Notes: generated from the sequence alone by a model not told the origin. A stretch of 64,000 nt of DNA from Hevea brasiliensis (GCF_030052815.1 NC_079507.1:16328141-16392140), one strand, 5' to 3'. Counted from the stretch's first letter, positions 35,425-48,375 are shown. Numbers and translations: made by a program.

Positions 35425-35600
35425 CACTTACAGGCGTTACGTATCGCCATCCCTGCAAGCCCCTAGGCGGAGAGCCACGCTTCACTTGCAGGCATTACGT
35501 ATCGCCATCCCTGTAAGCCCCTGGGTGGAGAGCCACGCTTTGCCACAGTTCACGCGTGAGAGTTCCCAGGAATCATAAGCGTTACGTATCGCCGTCCTTA
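35425..35600. repeat. GC-rich 58-bp tandem repeat in G0 LTR
   Basis: Two units of 58 bp (35425-35482, 35483-35540) contain GTTACGTATCGCC or ATTACGTATCGCC and GGAGAGCCACGCTT; a third GTTACGTATCGCC follows at 35581. It stands out from the AT-rich surroundings. Confidence 0.85.
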
Positions 35601-35721
35601 CTTTGCTCTGATACCGATATTCACTGTCTTTTAAAATCATATCAATGCATTCTCAGTCTTTTAAAATCATATTAATATCTTATATGTATATGTATTTCTT
35701 ATTCTATCTTTTTAAACTCAT

Positions 35722-35808
35722 ATCAGTCATTTCAGTGTCTCTAAAGTCATATCAGTGTCTGTAAAGTCATATCAGTGTCTTTAAAGTCAAATCAGTGTAT
35801 TTGTGCCC
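35722..35808. repeat. Short tandem repeat, about 21 bp, four units
   Basis: Repeated TAAAGTCATATCAGTGTCT units with small changes; weaker relatives extend upstream to about 35625 (AAAATCATATCAATG). Confidence 0.8.
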
Positions 35809-36033
35809 AAGTAACCTATAATAGACTATAATTCTGGATACACGGGAGCGTACAGGTTAAATAGCCATAAGTCTACCTTGTATACATCTGTCATGTCAGG
35901 CATATTTTATTGATTAATGATTATCCATATAGGCATATCCATGTAGGCTTATTCATGTAGGCCTATTTATCTAGGATTATTCATGTAGGCAGTACTGCGA
36001 TCTGTATTCCCTAATTGGTATACCAATCGATCC

Positions 36034-36035
<2 letters not shown>

Positions 36036-36094
<59 letters not shown>
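36036..36094. repeat. (TA)n microsatellite, about 29 repeats
   Basis: An uninterrupted TA run lies in the G0 5' LTR. The sister LTR has only about four TA repeats at the same place (positions 13-22), so it expanded after insertion of G0. Confidence 0.95.
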
Positions 36095-36096
<2 letters not shown>

Positions 36097-38902
36097 CCTA
36101 GGTTTATTGTGGGCAATTAAGCATTAATAATTATTTAACTAAATTTTCATGTTCATGTATTGTAGGAAAGTGGGTCACACATTTCTGTTTCATGTAATTT
36201 AGCATATAGTGATAACAAAATTTTCATGTCAATGTATAGTGGGAAAGTGAATCCCAAATACCCATTTTATATAATTTAGCATGTAGTGACTTATTAGGGA
36301 TAAGTTAATAAGTTATTTTAAGAACATTTCTTCAGGTTTAGCTTTACTATCTTGTTTTTCCATATCAAATTGAGCAGCTTGTGGCTACTATTTGGCAACA
36401 CTTCCTTAATGGAAGTTGTTCCTCTATGTCTGGTCTTTATTTTTCTTTTTGAATCATGTCATTTGGATTTGTATTACTCAAGTTATGGTCAAATAACCAT
36501 AACTAGGTCAATTCTTGATTTTGGTTCCCTTACTAGGCAGTTTTGATATTATACTTTACAAATTTTATTTGAGTAGGTTTTTGTCATATTTAGGTCTACT
36601 ATTCTTCATAGGATATGTTTCCCTAAGTCATATGGTCACTCATAATTTTTGGTTGTGATTTTTCAACTATTGTAGAATTATTTATAGTCAAATTATTGAC
36701 CTGGACTTAAGTGTCTTGTAGTAACAGGATTTCAATTAGGTCAGTAACTTTGACCCAATATTTAAGCTTCTTACATTCATAAGTTGAGGAAAATATCTAA
36801 AACAAAGTTGAAGGTCTGTTTCTTAGCTTTTCAAAATGGCATGGCTTATTTCAATTGAAGATTTCTAGTGGGAGATATGCTTTAGACACTATTCTAGAGT
36901 TAATGGTCATTTATACCATTTTCAGATTTGGTTTGCCAATTTAATCAAGTTAATTGACCTAGTTCTCTTAGTTTCTGTATTTTAGTCCAATTATCAATTT
37001 TGTAGGTCTATGTCTTATTGAAAATTTGGCATTGATTTCATGAAATTTGGAGTTTTGTAGACCAAGATATAATCTTTTTACCAAAACTAGTCAAGGTACA
37101 TTTAGTTGGCAAATTCTGGGTTGCAATGGTTTTGGACAGTTTTGGTACCTCAAATTTTGCAAGCAATTTGACTTAGTTAATGGCATTTCTGGGTTCTGTG
37201 ATCTTCATAAAAGTCGTAGCCCTATGTCTAGGCTTTCCAATGGTATAAATTTCAGGTCATTTGGACCTGTCTACGGTGAATTATGTCCAATTGATTGACT
37301 ATTGTTCATATGGTCAAATTCTGGGTTTGCACATTACCAATTCTAGATTAGGTCAAATTTGAGTTCATTTTTCGGACAGAATTTTGGCAAGGTTTCTACA
37401 TGAAAGTTGGCACATTTTATGTTTAGTTTTACCTCCAATTGGCTTCATACCAATTGGGGTCACACAATTTTGGTTATTGCTCAAAAGCATACTGCCCTCA
37501 TTTAATTCCTCAAATACACAAACATTACACATTTAATTCCCTATTTCTTCATCTCCCACACCTCAATTCTGGATTTGTAATGTACTAACATCTTTTATCA
37601 CACCTCAAATTGGTCAATTTGAGCAGTTTACACAAGTTCTCAATATACATTACACAACCTTAATTCAAAAAGTCAAAGTCAACATAAGGCATATGGAATA
37701 ACTAACTAATACACATGAATTCAACTAGCAAGTTGTCATATACTTCCACTAATGCATTAACACCATAATACAATATTTGCATTCATGAAATTAGCACTTT
37801 CCAAGGAACTTCAAGGCTATTGAATTTTGACAAATTCTCAAGGTGTGCAACACTTCCTTCAAAACCCTAATTCACATGCTCTATCTCACATATATAATTG
37901 CAATTAAATTCTAATTCTTATAATCACCTTAATTAATATCATTAATCACCAATTATATACATAAATTAATCCATATCCATGCTCATCAAGGCTGCCAAAT
38001 TGAATAGTTTCAAACATAATAAAAAATCCCCAATTTAATCATCAAACCCTACTTCAATTTTTCCCAATTTATACCTATCACATACAATTAACTTCTAACA
38101 CATATAACCACTTAAATCCACATCCCCAATCATTATTTACAAGTAAAAGTTAATCAAACACCTATGGTTCTTATGGTTGCCAAATTCATGGCTCTTTGAT
38201 ACTCATCATTTCCCTCAATTTTTCTTAGCAAATCAACTTACCCAAAGCTCAAAATAAGAATTAGTGAAGGAAAATGGGAAGATTAAGCATTAACCTCAAC
38301 TTGAGCTTGAAAAAACTTCACCAAATCCTCTCCTTCTTGTTGCCTAGATATTGCCCATGGTGTGAGGATCATTTTTAATGTAGGGACTTACAAGAAATTA
38401 TGGCTTCAAGTGGTGGAAATGGAGCTTTGCATGGAATCCGGCTATGGAAGAACTTGGAATAACATTCGGCCATGGGAGAGCTCTAGGAAGAAGATGAGTG
38501 AAGTGAGTGGAAAATTCTACCACTTAGCCCCTTTTATACCCCCACTAAAATATACTTTAATATTATTATAGTTAAAGTTTTCATATTTCAATTTACACCC
38601 CCTCATTTCTCTTTAATTACATTATGTGTAAAATTTCTTATTTTCATGGCATTTTCAAAATTTAATACCACTTATTTTTTTTAATGGACATTTAGGTTAA
38701 AAGTGAACTCTAGGTGTCAAATGACCAAAAATGCCCCTCTTCGGGTTGTATTTCTACTTTTTCAGTACTACCGATTAAATTCTGAATTCACCGATTCCTT
38801 TAATTTTTATTTTCGTTTGTACCGATTGACTAAATTTCCTTTGACATTTTCAATATCAATTGTATCTCAGTAGGCCTTTAATTATGTCTTGAAAATTATT
38901 TT

Positions 38903-41900
38903 TATAACACCCTCACCCGTCTACAGTGTAGCCGAGCAAGGTGTGCTAGAGCACCCAGTCTGTGATTATCTTATTTTCTGAATACTCAATTTAGTTTAAG
39001 AAGCCTTTATGTAAAATTCATATCATGTTGGTTATATTTGTATCTTGTAATAAAATTGGGTGTTGCAAAATTTTTAACAATAATCCGAAAAAATGCCATC
39101 TGTAATTTGGACAAACAGTCCTTTTACACCTGTTAAAAACAATTCAATATAATATTCTCAAAATCTCAACTATTTCACTGTCTCAATATTTCACAATTTC
39201 AAAATACAGTCCATCATAATTTACTTTCATTCAAACACTCTCCATAGGAGTTTAATATGTACAATTTATCACAAACCTTAAAGTTTTAAAATATACAAAT
39301 TACATAACAAAATGTCAAAATACAACTGATAGTCATTACACAAGATTCTAAGTCCTACTATGTATGCAGTGTAGTGCAGATGACTCTGGACTCCTGTGCA
39401 GACCTGATATCTTACCCAATCATAGGTCTGCTGGGCTTCCCAACTATGCCTCCAATACCTATGCGTAGCAAAAGCAATGCGCTAAGCAATTCAGCTTAGT
39501 GGTGCCAATTATAAAGAAAAATACAATAAAACAAAATAATTAAACTATTTATGAATTTTGGATGTCAGTATGCTTTACAGACTAATATTTCAGTTTTGAT
39601 TATTTTGATGGTTCTGTATTTCAATAAACTTTATTTAGCTGTCTAAAGTGAATAATGCTTAAATTAACTGTCCGTGTAGCCTATACACTGACCAGACCAG
39701 CTAAATGGATATACTAGCACTAGGTACCTAGTACCTCGGGCCGTCACACCATCGGTCATAAAGTGTCTCCCAGTGTGCAAAGGGTGTAGCTAAAAAGCCA
39801 TATAATCAATCGGGCAATAAGCTGAGTATAATAATAAAATCCGTATAGCCATAGGCTATTAAAATCATAATGCGACATAATAAGCCGTATAAATACAATA
39901 TGGCATAAAGCCATTTACAGAATAGCTGTCAGAATCCTATTGGCATGCCAACTAATCCAAACTAGTCAACTAGGCAAACTAGGGCATATTACAAGATTAA
40001 TTATTTAATTCTTTATTTTTATGGTTTACTAGTTATTATGCAATTCACAAGTCAATGCAAATGTTGACCTTTTTAGACATTATAGATAAGTTGATTCTAG
40101 TATCAACATGCCACAATTTGCATTTCAATATGCTACCAATATAGTGCAATTTACCATTCTCACAAGTTGGCATTTATTGCCAAATTATTTCTAGGCTTTA
40201 TTGTATAATATTGTCATTTTTTTCAATTTTTGTGCGCTAGATTGATCTAGCTAAATGTCCTATTTCTCTTGATTTTTAGCTTCTGGTCAAAGAAGCAAAT
40301 TTATAGCTTTATGTCTTATTGAATTTTTGGCACTAATTTTAGGTCATTCTGAGTTGTATAGACCCAGTTATGCTTAATTTACTAAAACTGGACAAATTGC
40401 ATTTTTAATGCAAATTTAGGTCATTTTTAGGTCAAATTCAATTCTGGCAGATTTGGTATCCTAACTTGGGCAAGCAATATGACTTGGTTCTGGTCATTTA
40501 TGGGCTTTGGAATCTTCATAAGAGTTGAATTGTTACTATTCATATGGTCAATTTTTGGGTTTGCAAGGTTACAATTTCGAATTTGGTCATTTTTAAAGTC
40601 AGTTTCTAGGCAAAATTTTGGCAACATTTCTCCATAAAAGTTGGCCTATTTTGTGTCTAGTTTCACCTCCCGCTGGCCTCATTCCAATTGGGATCACAAT
40701 TTTGCACTCTTAACCTAATTTAGGTACTACCAATAATACATAACATGAACATGAAAATCACATTCCCAATTTGACAATTCTCCTCCTCCCAATACTTCAA
40801 TATTCATTTATAGCACTTCTATATATATTCAACACAATTCTAGCAAAGCAATTTGGGCAGAACACTCAAGTGCTCAATGCACACAATATACCATTAATGT
40901 TCAACATTTAATTCAACCCAAATTCAATATACATCAACACCTAAATTACACATACTACCCTTAATTCAACACCATCATAATTCATCAATAAATTTCATAA
41001 ATTCACACACAATTTCATGAGGTTAAAGGCTGCCCAACATGGAAATTTACTAAGGTATCAAAGTCTCCTTTTAAACCCCTGAATTTAAGCACTAACATAC
41101 ACATACAGGGGCATTAACTTGCTACAACTTTAATTTGAGTTAATCAATCTTAATTCCCATCTATTAGATGTAAGAAAAACTCAAACAAACCAGGCTTTCA
41201 TGGCTACTGAAAATGGCTCCATCCACTAACTCAACAATTCAACAAAGTTTCTTCACCAAACAACATTCCTCAACCTAAACACCATTTTTACTAAAGGAAT
41301 GAGAAGGAATTGGACACTTACCTTTTGAGAGTTTGCTAAAAGCTCACTAAATCTCATCCTTCTTGCTCCTAAAAGCTTCCACAAGGTGAGTGTGTAAGCT
41401 TTAATGAAGAAATCAAGTGGAAATAATGGCTAAATCAATTGTGCATGAGCTTCCTCACTTTCCGCCATGGAGTTTCTTTCATGGTGGAATTCGGCTGGTC
41501 ATTTCTCAACGTTGAAGATGAGTATTCTGCTGTCCCAAAGTCTTATATATGTGTCCCAATTTATGAGTTAGTGGAGCACTAACTTTAATTTAATGTTTAA
41601 TTATTCAAAGTTTCATAATTTGTATTTATGCCCCATTTCTTTCACTATTAATATAATGCACCACATTTTAATTTTTCATGACATTTTCAAAGTATAATAC
41701 CACTTATTTTTAATGGACATTGAGGTCAAAAGGCAACTCTAGGTGTCAAATGACCAAAATGCCCTTATTCGGGTTGTATTCCCAATTTTTCGGTAACACC
41801 GATTTTTGTCGGTTTCTCGATTTTTCATTATTTTCTTTATACTAATTTATTAATTTTCTTTGACATTTCTAATGTCAATTACACCTCAATAAAACTTTAA

Positions 41901-42196
41901 TTATGACCCAAAATTTAATTTCAAGGGTTCCCCACGGTCATGGGGTCGATAATTACCTTCATCGTAACTTCCCGGTGCAGTCACCCATCGCTACGGTGCT
42001 GGCTCATTTAACCTAGTTTCATTTTCTTTCTTTTATTTTTCTTTAATTTTTATTGTATTTTCTTTTTATTTATTTCATCATTATACGTCTGTTCACTATC
42101 ACTGAAGTGTAGTTCCAGACATCCTGACTTGCCCGAACTGACATTAGGTCACTGGAGCAACAGAACATATAGAATACGTACAGGGAGGATGTTACA
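38903..42196 (-). repeat. G3 gypsy 3' LTR
   Basis: It starts TATAACACCCTCACCCG (a mutated TGTAACACC) and ends GGATGTTACA, followed at once by a reversed polypurine tract. It interrupts the G0 LTR, which fits G3 having inserted there; the matching duplication would lie outside the window. It shares the start motif CACCCGTCTACAGTGTAGCCGAGCAAG with G0, S2 and S3. It contains a pair of conserved LTR modules and AAATGACCAAAATGCCC at about 41749. No gene is present. Confidence 0.87.
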
Positions 42197-42215
42197 ACTC
42201 TTCCCCTCTAAATAA
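42197..42215 (-). other. G3 polypurine tract
   Basis: ACTCTTCCCCTCTAAATAA, reversed, is a purine-rich tract next to the 3' LTR and is followed by TTCCTTGAAATTTACC, the gypsy signature before the tract. Confidence 0.85.
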
Positions 42216-42267
42216 AAATTTCTTCCTTGAAATTTACCTGATGTGAAGAGTTGAGGGAACTGTTGCC

Positions 42268-43458
42268 TCATTCTCTCCTCACTCTCCCATGTTGCCTCTT
42301 TCGTGTTGTGTTGTGGTGCCTCCATACGATTTTCACTAGTGGAATTGTCTTGTTTCTGAGCTCTTTTACCTCTCGTGCTAAGATTTTAATCAGTTTTTCT
42401 TCATATGTCAAGTCAGGTTGTATAACAATTTCTTCTACTAAGATGACATGTGAAAGATCTGATCTATATCTTCTGAGCATCGAGACATGGAACATGTTAT
42501 GTATCTTGTCCAACTCAGGTGGTAAGGCTAATCTGTAGGCTACTGGTCCCACACATTTAATAACTTCATAAGGGCCAATGAACCTATGGCTTAATTTTCC
42601 CTTTTCCCGAATCTCAACACTTTCTTCCACGGTGATACTTTGAGAAATACCTTCTCGCCAACTTCATACTCAATGTCCTTTCTTTTCAAATCAGCATAAG
42701 ATTTCTGTCGGTCCGAGGCAACTTTCAGATTGACCTTTATCAGTTTCACCTTTTCCTCTGTTTGTTTTATCAGGTCTGGTCCCACTAGCTTATCTTTACC
42801 CAATTCAGTCAAACATATAGGTGTTCTGCATTTTCTCCCATACAGTGCTTTATAGGGTGCCATTTGTATGCTAGCTTGATAGCTATTGTTGTATGCAAAT
42901 TCTACCAGTGGAAGGTATCTGTCCCAGCTTCCCTCAAACTCAATAACACAACTCCTCAGCGTATTCTCGAGGACCTATCACATATGTTCGGTTATTATTA
43001 TCATTATTAGTTTAATTTATTATTTGCAATAACTCACTGAGTTTCAAAATTTATCTGGATTATTCTTTCTGACTGTCCATCCGTCTGAGGATGAAAAGCC
43101 ATACTAAAATATAGTTGTGTGCCCAAGGATTCTTGTAATTTCTTCCAAAATCTAGATGTAAACCTCAGGCCTCTATCAGATATAATGGAAAGCGGAATTC
43201 CATGTAGTTTAACTATCTCACTAATGTACAACTCTACTAGTTTTTCCAGTGAGTAGTCAATTTTGACTGGTAGAAAATGTGATGATTTGGTTAACCTATC
43301 CACAATCACCCATACTGCATCATGCTTCTTCTGGTTGAGAGGTAGACCACTGACAAAGTCCATAGTGACTCGGTCCCATTTCCATTTAGGCATGTTTATA
43401 AGCTATAACAAACCTGATTGAACTTGATGTTCTGCTTTGACTTATTGACATGTCAAGT
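42268..43458 (-). pseudogene. G3 pol, C-terminal part: integrase and chromodomain
   Basis: Reading from 43458 downward: the end of the HHCC region (CQ, stop, VKAEHQ), then [13 protein letters not shown] with the first catalytic Asp, [15 protein letters not shown] with the second Asp, and [13 protein letters not shown] with the catalytic Glu. An 80-bp foreign insert (42974-43053) then breaks the frame. The gene continues with YGRKCRTPIC (about 42838), GEKVFLKVSPWK and, after a frameshift near 42600, HNMFHVSMLRRY (about 42500) and a chromodomain-like end (NKTIPLVKIVWRHH, about 42320). It is the same gene as 59163-61728, separated by the insertion of C3 and a deletion at 43456. Confidence 0.9.
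42974..43053. other. Foreign 80-bp insert in G3 integrase
   Basis: GAATAATCCAGA and TCCTCGAGAATACG (minus strand) are normally adjacent in this gene family. Here an AT-rich 80-bp segment separates them. No clear terminal repeats or duplication are visible. It could be filler DNA from break repair. Confidence 0.65.
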
Positions 43459-44402
43459 ACTAAATTTGATGAATACTTGAGAGAGCATGGCATTGTTTCC
43501 CAGCTGACTCCTCCAGGAACACCACAGTTGAATGGTGTATATGAAAGAAGAAATCATACCCTATTAGATATGTTACGTAGTATGATGAGCTATACTGATA
43601 TGCCAATCTCCTTTTGGGGATTTGCATTAGAATTAGCTTTGCATATTCTGAATAGGATTCCATCAAAATCAGTATCTTCCACACCTTATGATATATGGCA
43701 TGGAAGAAAACCAAGTCTTAAGCATGCTATGATTTAGGGTTGTTCAGCTTATATCAAAAAGTTGAACACTAATAAATTGGAAACCAGATCAGAAAAGGGT
43801 CGATTTCTTAGATATTCAAAAGATAATTTTGGATATTATTTTTATTTGCCTACATCACAAAAGGTTGTGGTAAGTAGAGATGCCACATTTCTTGAACAAC
43901 AATTTATTTAAGAAGGAGGCAAAGGAAGGCAAATAGAGTTAGAATTGGAGAATTCTGACCAACCAACAAATCAGATGGATATAGATCTATCTAGCCAACC
44001 TGCACCTATTGATGAAACATCTATAGCTATTCCTCGTAGTACCACTACGGTATCTCACCCACCAGTGAGATATGGTTTCCTTCATGAAGAAGAACAAGAG
44101 TTGTCTACTTATGAAGAAGTAGATCATGGAGATGATCCACTTACCTATGAAGAAGCTATATCAGATATAGACTCTTTAAAATGGATTGATGCTATAAAAT
44201 CCGAGATTGATTCCATGTATAAGAATCAAGTTTAGGATCTTATTGACCCACCTAAAGGTATTGTACCTATAGGGAACAAATGGGTTCTCAAGAAGAAAAT
44301 TGGTTCTGATGGAAAGTTGGAGACCTATAAAGCAAGGCTAGTGGCGAAAGGGTTTCGCCAAAGGCAATGAATCGACTATGAGGAGACTTTCTCGCCTGTT
44401 GC
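43456..44402 (+). pseudogene. C3 pol fragment 1: integrase C-terminal part and start of reverse transcriptase
   Basis: TKFDEYLREHGIVSQL (43459) starts in the middle of the integrase core and continues to NGVYERRNHTLLDM, FWGFALELALHIL and the GRKPSLKHAM region. Stops at about 43735 and 43909 break it. The segment from about 43945 holds the variable linker (SDQPTNQMDIDLSS) and the start of reverse transcriptase (WIDAIKSEIDSMYKNQV, then a stop at 44233). It ends at GTTGC (44398-44402), the target duplication of S1. Confidence 0.92.
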
Positions 44403-47400
44403 TGTCACACCCTACTCTTTCGTAACATGTAACATGATCTCGTAGTACACCTAATGAATTACCGTACTTCGCCTACTGATAACACATTAGATATACTACA
44501 AGGAATTTTAAAATAATTTTCATGAAATTTAAATCATCGCTTAAAATCTGGTGTTATAAAATTTTTTCAAAATTTCGGCAAAGTGCCGGCTATATTTTGA
44601 GAAAACAGTTCTTCAAACCTGAAAAGGAAAACACTTCCAATATATTTTCTCAAATACAACTCCAATAACTTCATTTCAACTCACAATTCAATTCTCAATA
44701 ATCAAATCAATTCATTTTCAAACCAATCTCATCATAAAGAACATTTCATTGATTACAAGACTCAACATTTATATCACAATAATTTACATTTAATTACATA
44801 TCAAAATATTTTACAAGAGTTTTTATACAACTGCTCAAATAATTTACATACATATTATTACATGCATACATCAAAACCTGTGTACATGGGTATACCTGGA
44901 GCTTATCTGAATGTCTCTTTAAAGAAGCTTACTCAATTGCTTTATGCTCTTTTCACCTGTGACAGCGTACAAAGCTATCGCTGAGTGGTGAACTCAATGG
45001 TGCGCAACCATAATTTAAAACATAGTACAATATACCTTAACAAAAATTACGGCAAATAATTTGGAAATCTGGATATTCATCAAATTCCAAAACTCAAAAT
45101 ATTCATTGCCAATAATATAAATTATTTGTATAAAATGATTTTGATCACGAAATTCAATTTATCAAATCATAACTACCCATTTAAGGTAATTCCAACAATT
45201 TATTGGAAATAAAGATTAATTCCAATAAAATCAATTATACATAAATCCCATTTGAAATCGAAATTCTTTACTATTCAGTAACCATTCTTTATCTCGAAAA
45301 CCATTCTTTATCTCAAAAACCATTCTTTATCTCACTAACTATACAAGACTAATCCGAAAGGGCCATCTTCAGGGTGATTCTAACTCCCTATGGTCTGGGA
45401 GGTCGAATCGGATTCTAACTCCCTATGGTCGGGAAGGTCGAATCATCGTGCACAGTACACATCACAATAATGAATCTTCCGAAAGGGCCATAACATAAAA
45501 ACTTAGATCTAACCTCTAATAAGAGGAGAATCTAAGCCTGTGCACGTACCATGGTAATCAAAACACAACTAACTCCATTGTCTTTTCAACAAATGAGAGA
45601 GACGGGTAATAACCTAGTCAAGATCTATAGTGAGATATAAAACAATATCACAATCCTTTTAGTGAGCATAAATCACAATACAATTCGATTCAAAGTCAAT
45701 TCCAATATCCAATAATTTTTATGGTCATCACAATTCAAATCATAAATTTGCATTTTTCCATGCAAATTGCCCATCACAATTCAAAACATGTTCTATCACA
45801 ATTTTCCAAAACATAATTTATTCAATTCACAACAATGCTTAATACTTGTGGAAATATCATTTCACAAAGCTAAATTCATACATACTATAACAATTTCAAT
45901 AATCATTGAATTAAATCCAATGCTTGTTAAACATAATACATAAGAAAAATATATCATTTAATCATATGAAATATTCAGAACAAAATCAGTTAAAAACTAG
46001 TTATGCACAAACTTGATTTGAGTCGCCCCTAGGCCTTGACTCAATGTTCCTTATACTTCCCAATATCCTTTTCAACTGAAACACACAATTTAAAGTGTTT
46101 CAGTGCTCATTTAAATTGTTTCTAATAATAAAATCCAATATCTAAATTTTCTTGATACTATTCCCTTCAATTCATTTCATTAGTCAACCTATAATGTTGA
46201 CCTTTAATGTACACTAGGTGAATTAGTTTTAATGTCACTAATATGTCACATTTTAGAGCCCTTTAGTGTTGGTATATGTTACCAAATTTATTTTCAAGTG
46301 TATTGCATTTTATTGTAATTTATCGGATTTCGGTGTATTATTTTTACCTAGCCAGACGACCTAGTTCCCTCAGTTTTTGGGTTTTGGTCCAAACTAAAAA
46401 CTTATAGGTTTATGTTTTATTGCACGCAGGGCAAAATTTCAAGTCATTCTAAGTTGTGTAGACCAAGATATGGTCAATTTACTAAAGCTGGATATAATAC
46501 ACTAAAATGGTAAACTTAGGTCATTTTTAGGTCATTTTCATTTCGGCCAGTTTTGGTACTCGAACTTGTGCAAGCTATTTGGCTTGGTTCTGGCCATTTT
46601 GGGCCTTGGTGTCTTCATAAGAATTGTAGATCTATGTCTAACCTATTCATGGTAAAAATTTCAGGTCAATTAGATCTGTTTTGAGTGAGTTATGGTCCTC
46701 TTAATGACTACTATTCATATGATCAAAAATTCTGGCCTGCACTTACCTATTCTGGATTTGGTCAATTTTTATGTCACTTTGTGGATAGAATTTAGGTAAG
46801 CTTCCTTCATAAAAGTTGGCACATTTTGTGCCTAGTTTCACCTCCAATTGGTCTCATACCAATTGGAGTCACACACTTAAGGTTCTAAGCTAAAGTGTAC
46901 ACTGCCCTGTTACACATTATTCAACACTTACCAAGTTTACCTTTCATGCCAATTCTGATTTGGTACCATAACATTAACACTCTTTACATCACATTTTGAT
47001 CATTTTGGGCAGCTTGTAACCACTCTCAACATAAACATTATAACTCAGAATTTTCAAAGTCCAATTACAACAATTTAACCATATGAACATACCTCATTTA
47101 CATGTCCAAATCCAAACAATTATTCACATACACATGCTGCCACCATAAGAAACATAATTCAACAACCCATACCATAAAACAACACATTTCTAACCACACT
47201 TTAAAGTTGCCGATTCACCTCAAAGAAAATATCTCCTTCAAATTGCTTTCAAGCTTCCAAAACCAAGTGCACCATTACACATACTCTTAATATACATTAT
47301 CTAAATCATTTATATACACATAAACACTTATACCACATCTTAAACTACCATTAACAAGTAAAAACAAGTTACAAATAGTGAGTTTCCATGGCTGCCGAAA

Positions 47401-48370
47401 TGGTGTACCACCATTAAAACATCAAACTTCAAAACTTCTTCCACAAAACCACTCACCACAACATCCACTCAAAGTTTAATGAAACAAGAACGGAGAATAC
47501 TCACTTACCACTTTTGAAGCTTGACCAAAACCTCACCAAACCTCCTTAAAATTGCTACCAAAATCTTCCTTGCAAGGTAAGGATTAACTTTAAAGAAGGG
47601 ACTTAGTGGAAAGGATGGCTCCAAGTGGGTTTGCATGGAGCTCAACCAAAACGGCAATGGAGTTTCTCTCCCAAATGATTTTCGGTTGGTTAGCCAAATG
47701 AAGAAGATGATGGAATATTCTGCCCAAAATCTACTTAATGGTCCACTTTGAAAATGTTAGTGGAGCACTAAAATCATTTATAATATTTGTTTAATCAAAT
47801 TTCCCATAATTCCCACATTTAACACCTTTTCTTTCACTATTTAAATTATGGACCACCATTTTAATTTTCATGGTATTTCAAAAATTTAATATCATTTATT
47901 TTTATTGTACATTTAGGTCAAAAGGCAACTCGGGATGTCAATTGACCATAATGCCCGTATTCGGGTTGCTTTTCGACTTTTTTGGTAACACCGATTTTTG
48001 TCGGTTTCTCGATTTTTTGTTTTTCTTTGTACTAATTATTTAATTTTTTTTTGACATTTCTAATATCATTTAATTTTCAATAGATGTTTATTTAAGTCAT
48101 AAAAATATTTTCTAGGGTTCCCCGCAGTCCAAGGCTAGTCAACGGCCCACGCCGCAACTTCCCGGTACGGTCACCCATCGGTACGGTTATGGCTCGTTTA
48201 ACTTAGTCACATTTTATCTTTTTTTATTTTTCTTGTATTTTCCTCTATTGTATTTCAATACCTTATATCTCCACACTAATATTTAAATATAATTCCTGGC
48301 ATCCTAGCTGTCCAGACAGACACTGGTCACCGAAATAGTATAATGCACTACCAAACATAGGGGTGTTACA
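44403..48370 (-). mobile_element. S1: gypsy solo LTR (3968 bp)
   Basis: It starts TGTCACACC, ends GGTGTTACA, and is flanked by perfect GTTGC duplications (44398-44402, 48371-48375). Reversed, it has the TGTAACACCCC start and GGTGTGACA end of the G1 family and similar internal blocks, and the CCAATTGG-N7-CCAATTGG pair at 46844-46866. No internal region or second LTR is present, so it is a solo LTR left by recombination between the two LTRs of one element. Tandem repeats occur at 45290-45345 (about 22 bp, three units) and 45382-45445 (about 32 bp, two units). No gene is present. Confidence 0.93.
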
Positions 48371-48375
48371 GTTGC

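Larger units (their letters stand above)
34632..38902 (-). repeat. G0 gypsy 5' LTR, cut by G3
   Basis: It starts TGTAACACCCCCTCACCCG and matches 1-1857 plus 32610-33597 from position 36024 on. The last 260 bp or so of the LTR are missing because G3 begins at 38903. The unique left part (34632-36023) has several tandem repeats. It includes the unoccupied G1 target site at 37921. No gene is present. Confidence 0.87.

Noticed and set aside
32605..38902. Segmental duplication of genomic DNA (1-1857 plus 32610-33857 against 36024-38902)
   Set aside because: The repeats lie on either side of a polypurine tract and a primer binding site and have LTR-type ends, so they are the two LTRs of G0.
38903..43458. 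G3 left and right parts as two unrelated gypsy insertions
   Set aside because: Orientation, gene order and the adjoining breakpoints (HHCC end on one side, RNase H end on the other) fit one element split by C3; not fully proven because of the deletion.
44403..48370. S1 as part of a full gypsy element with S2 or S3 as its second LTR
   Set aside because: Each LTR has its own 5-bp duplication, and copia sequence, not gypsy interior, lies between them.
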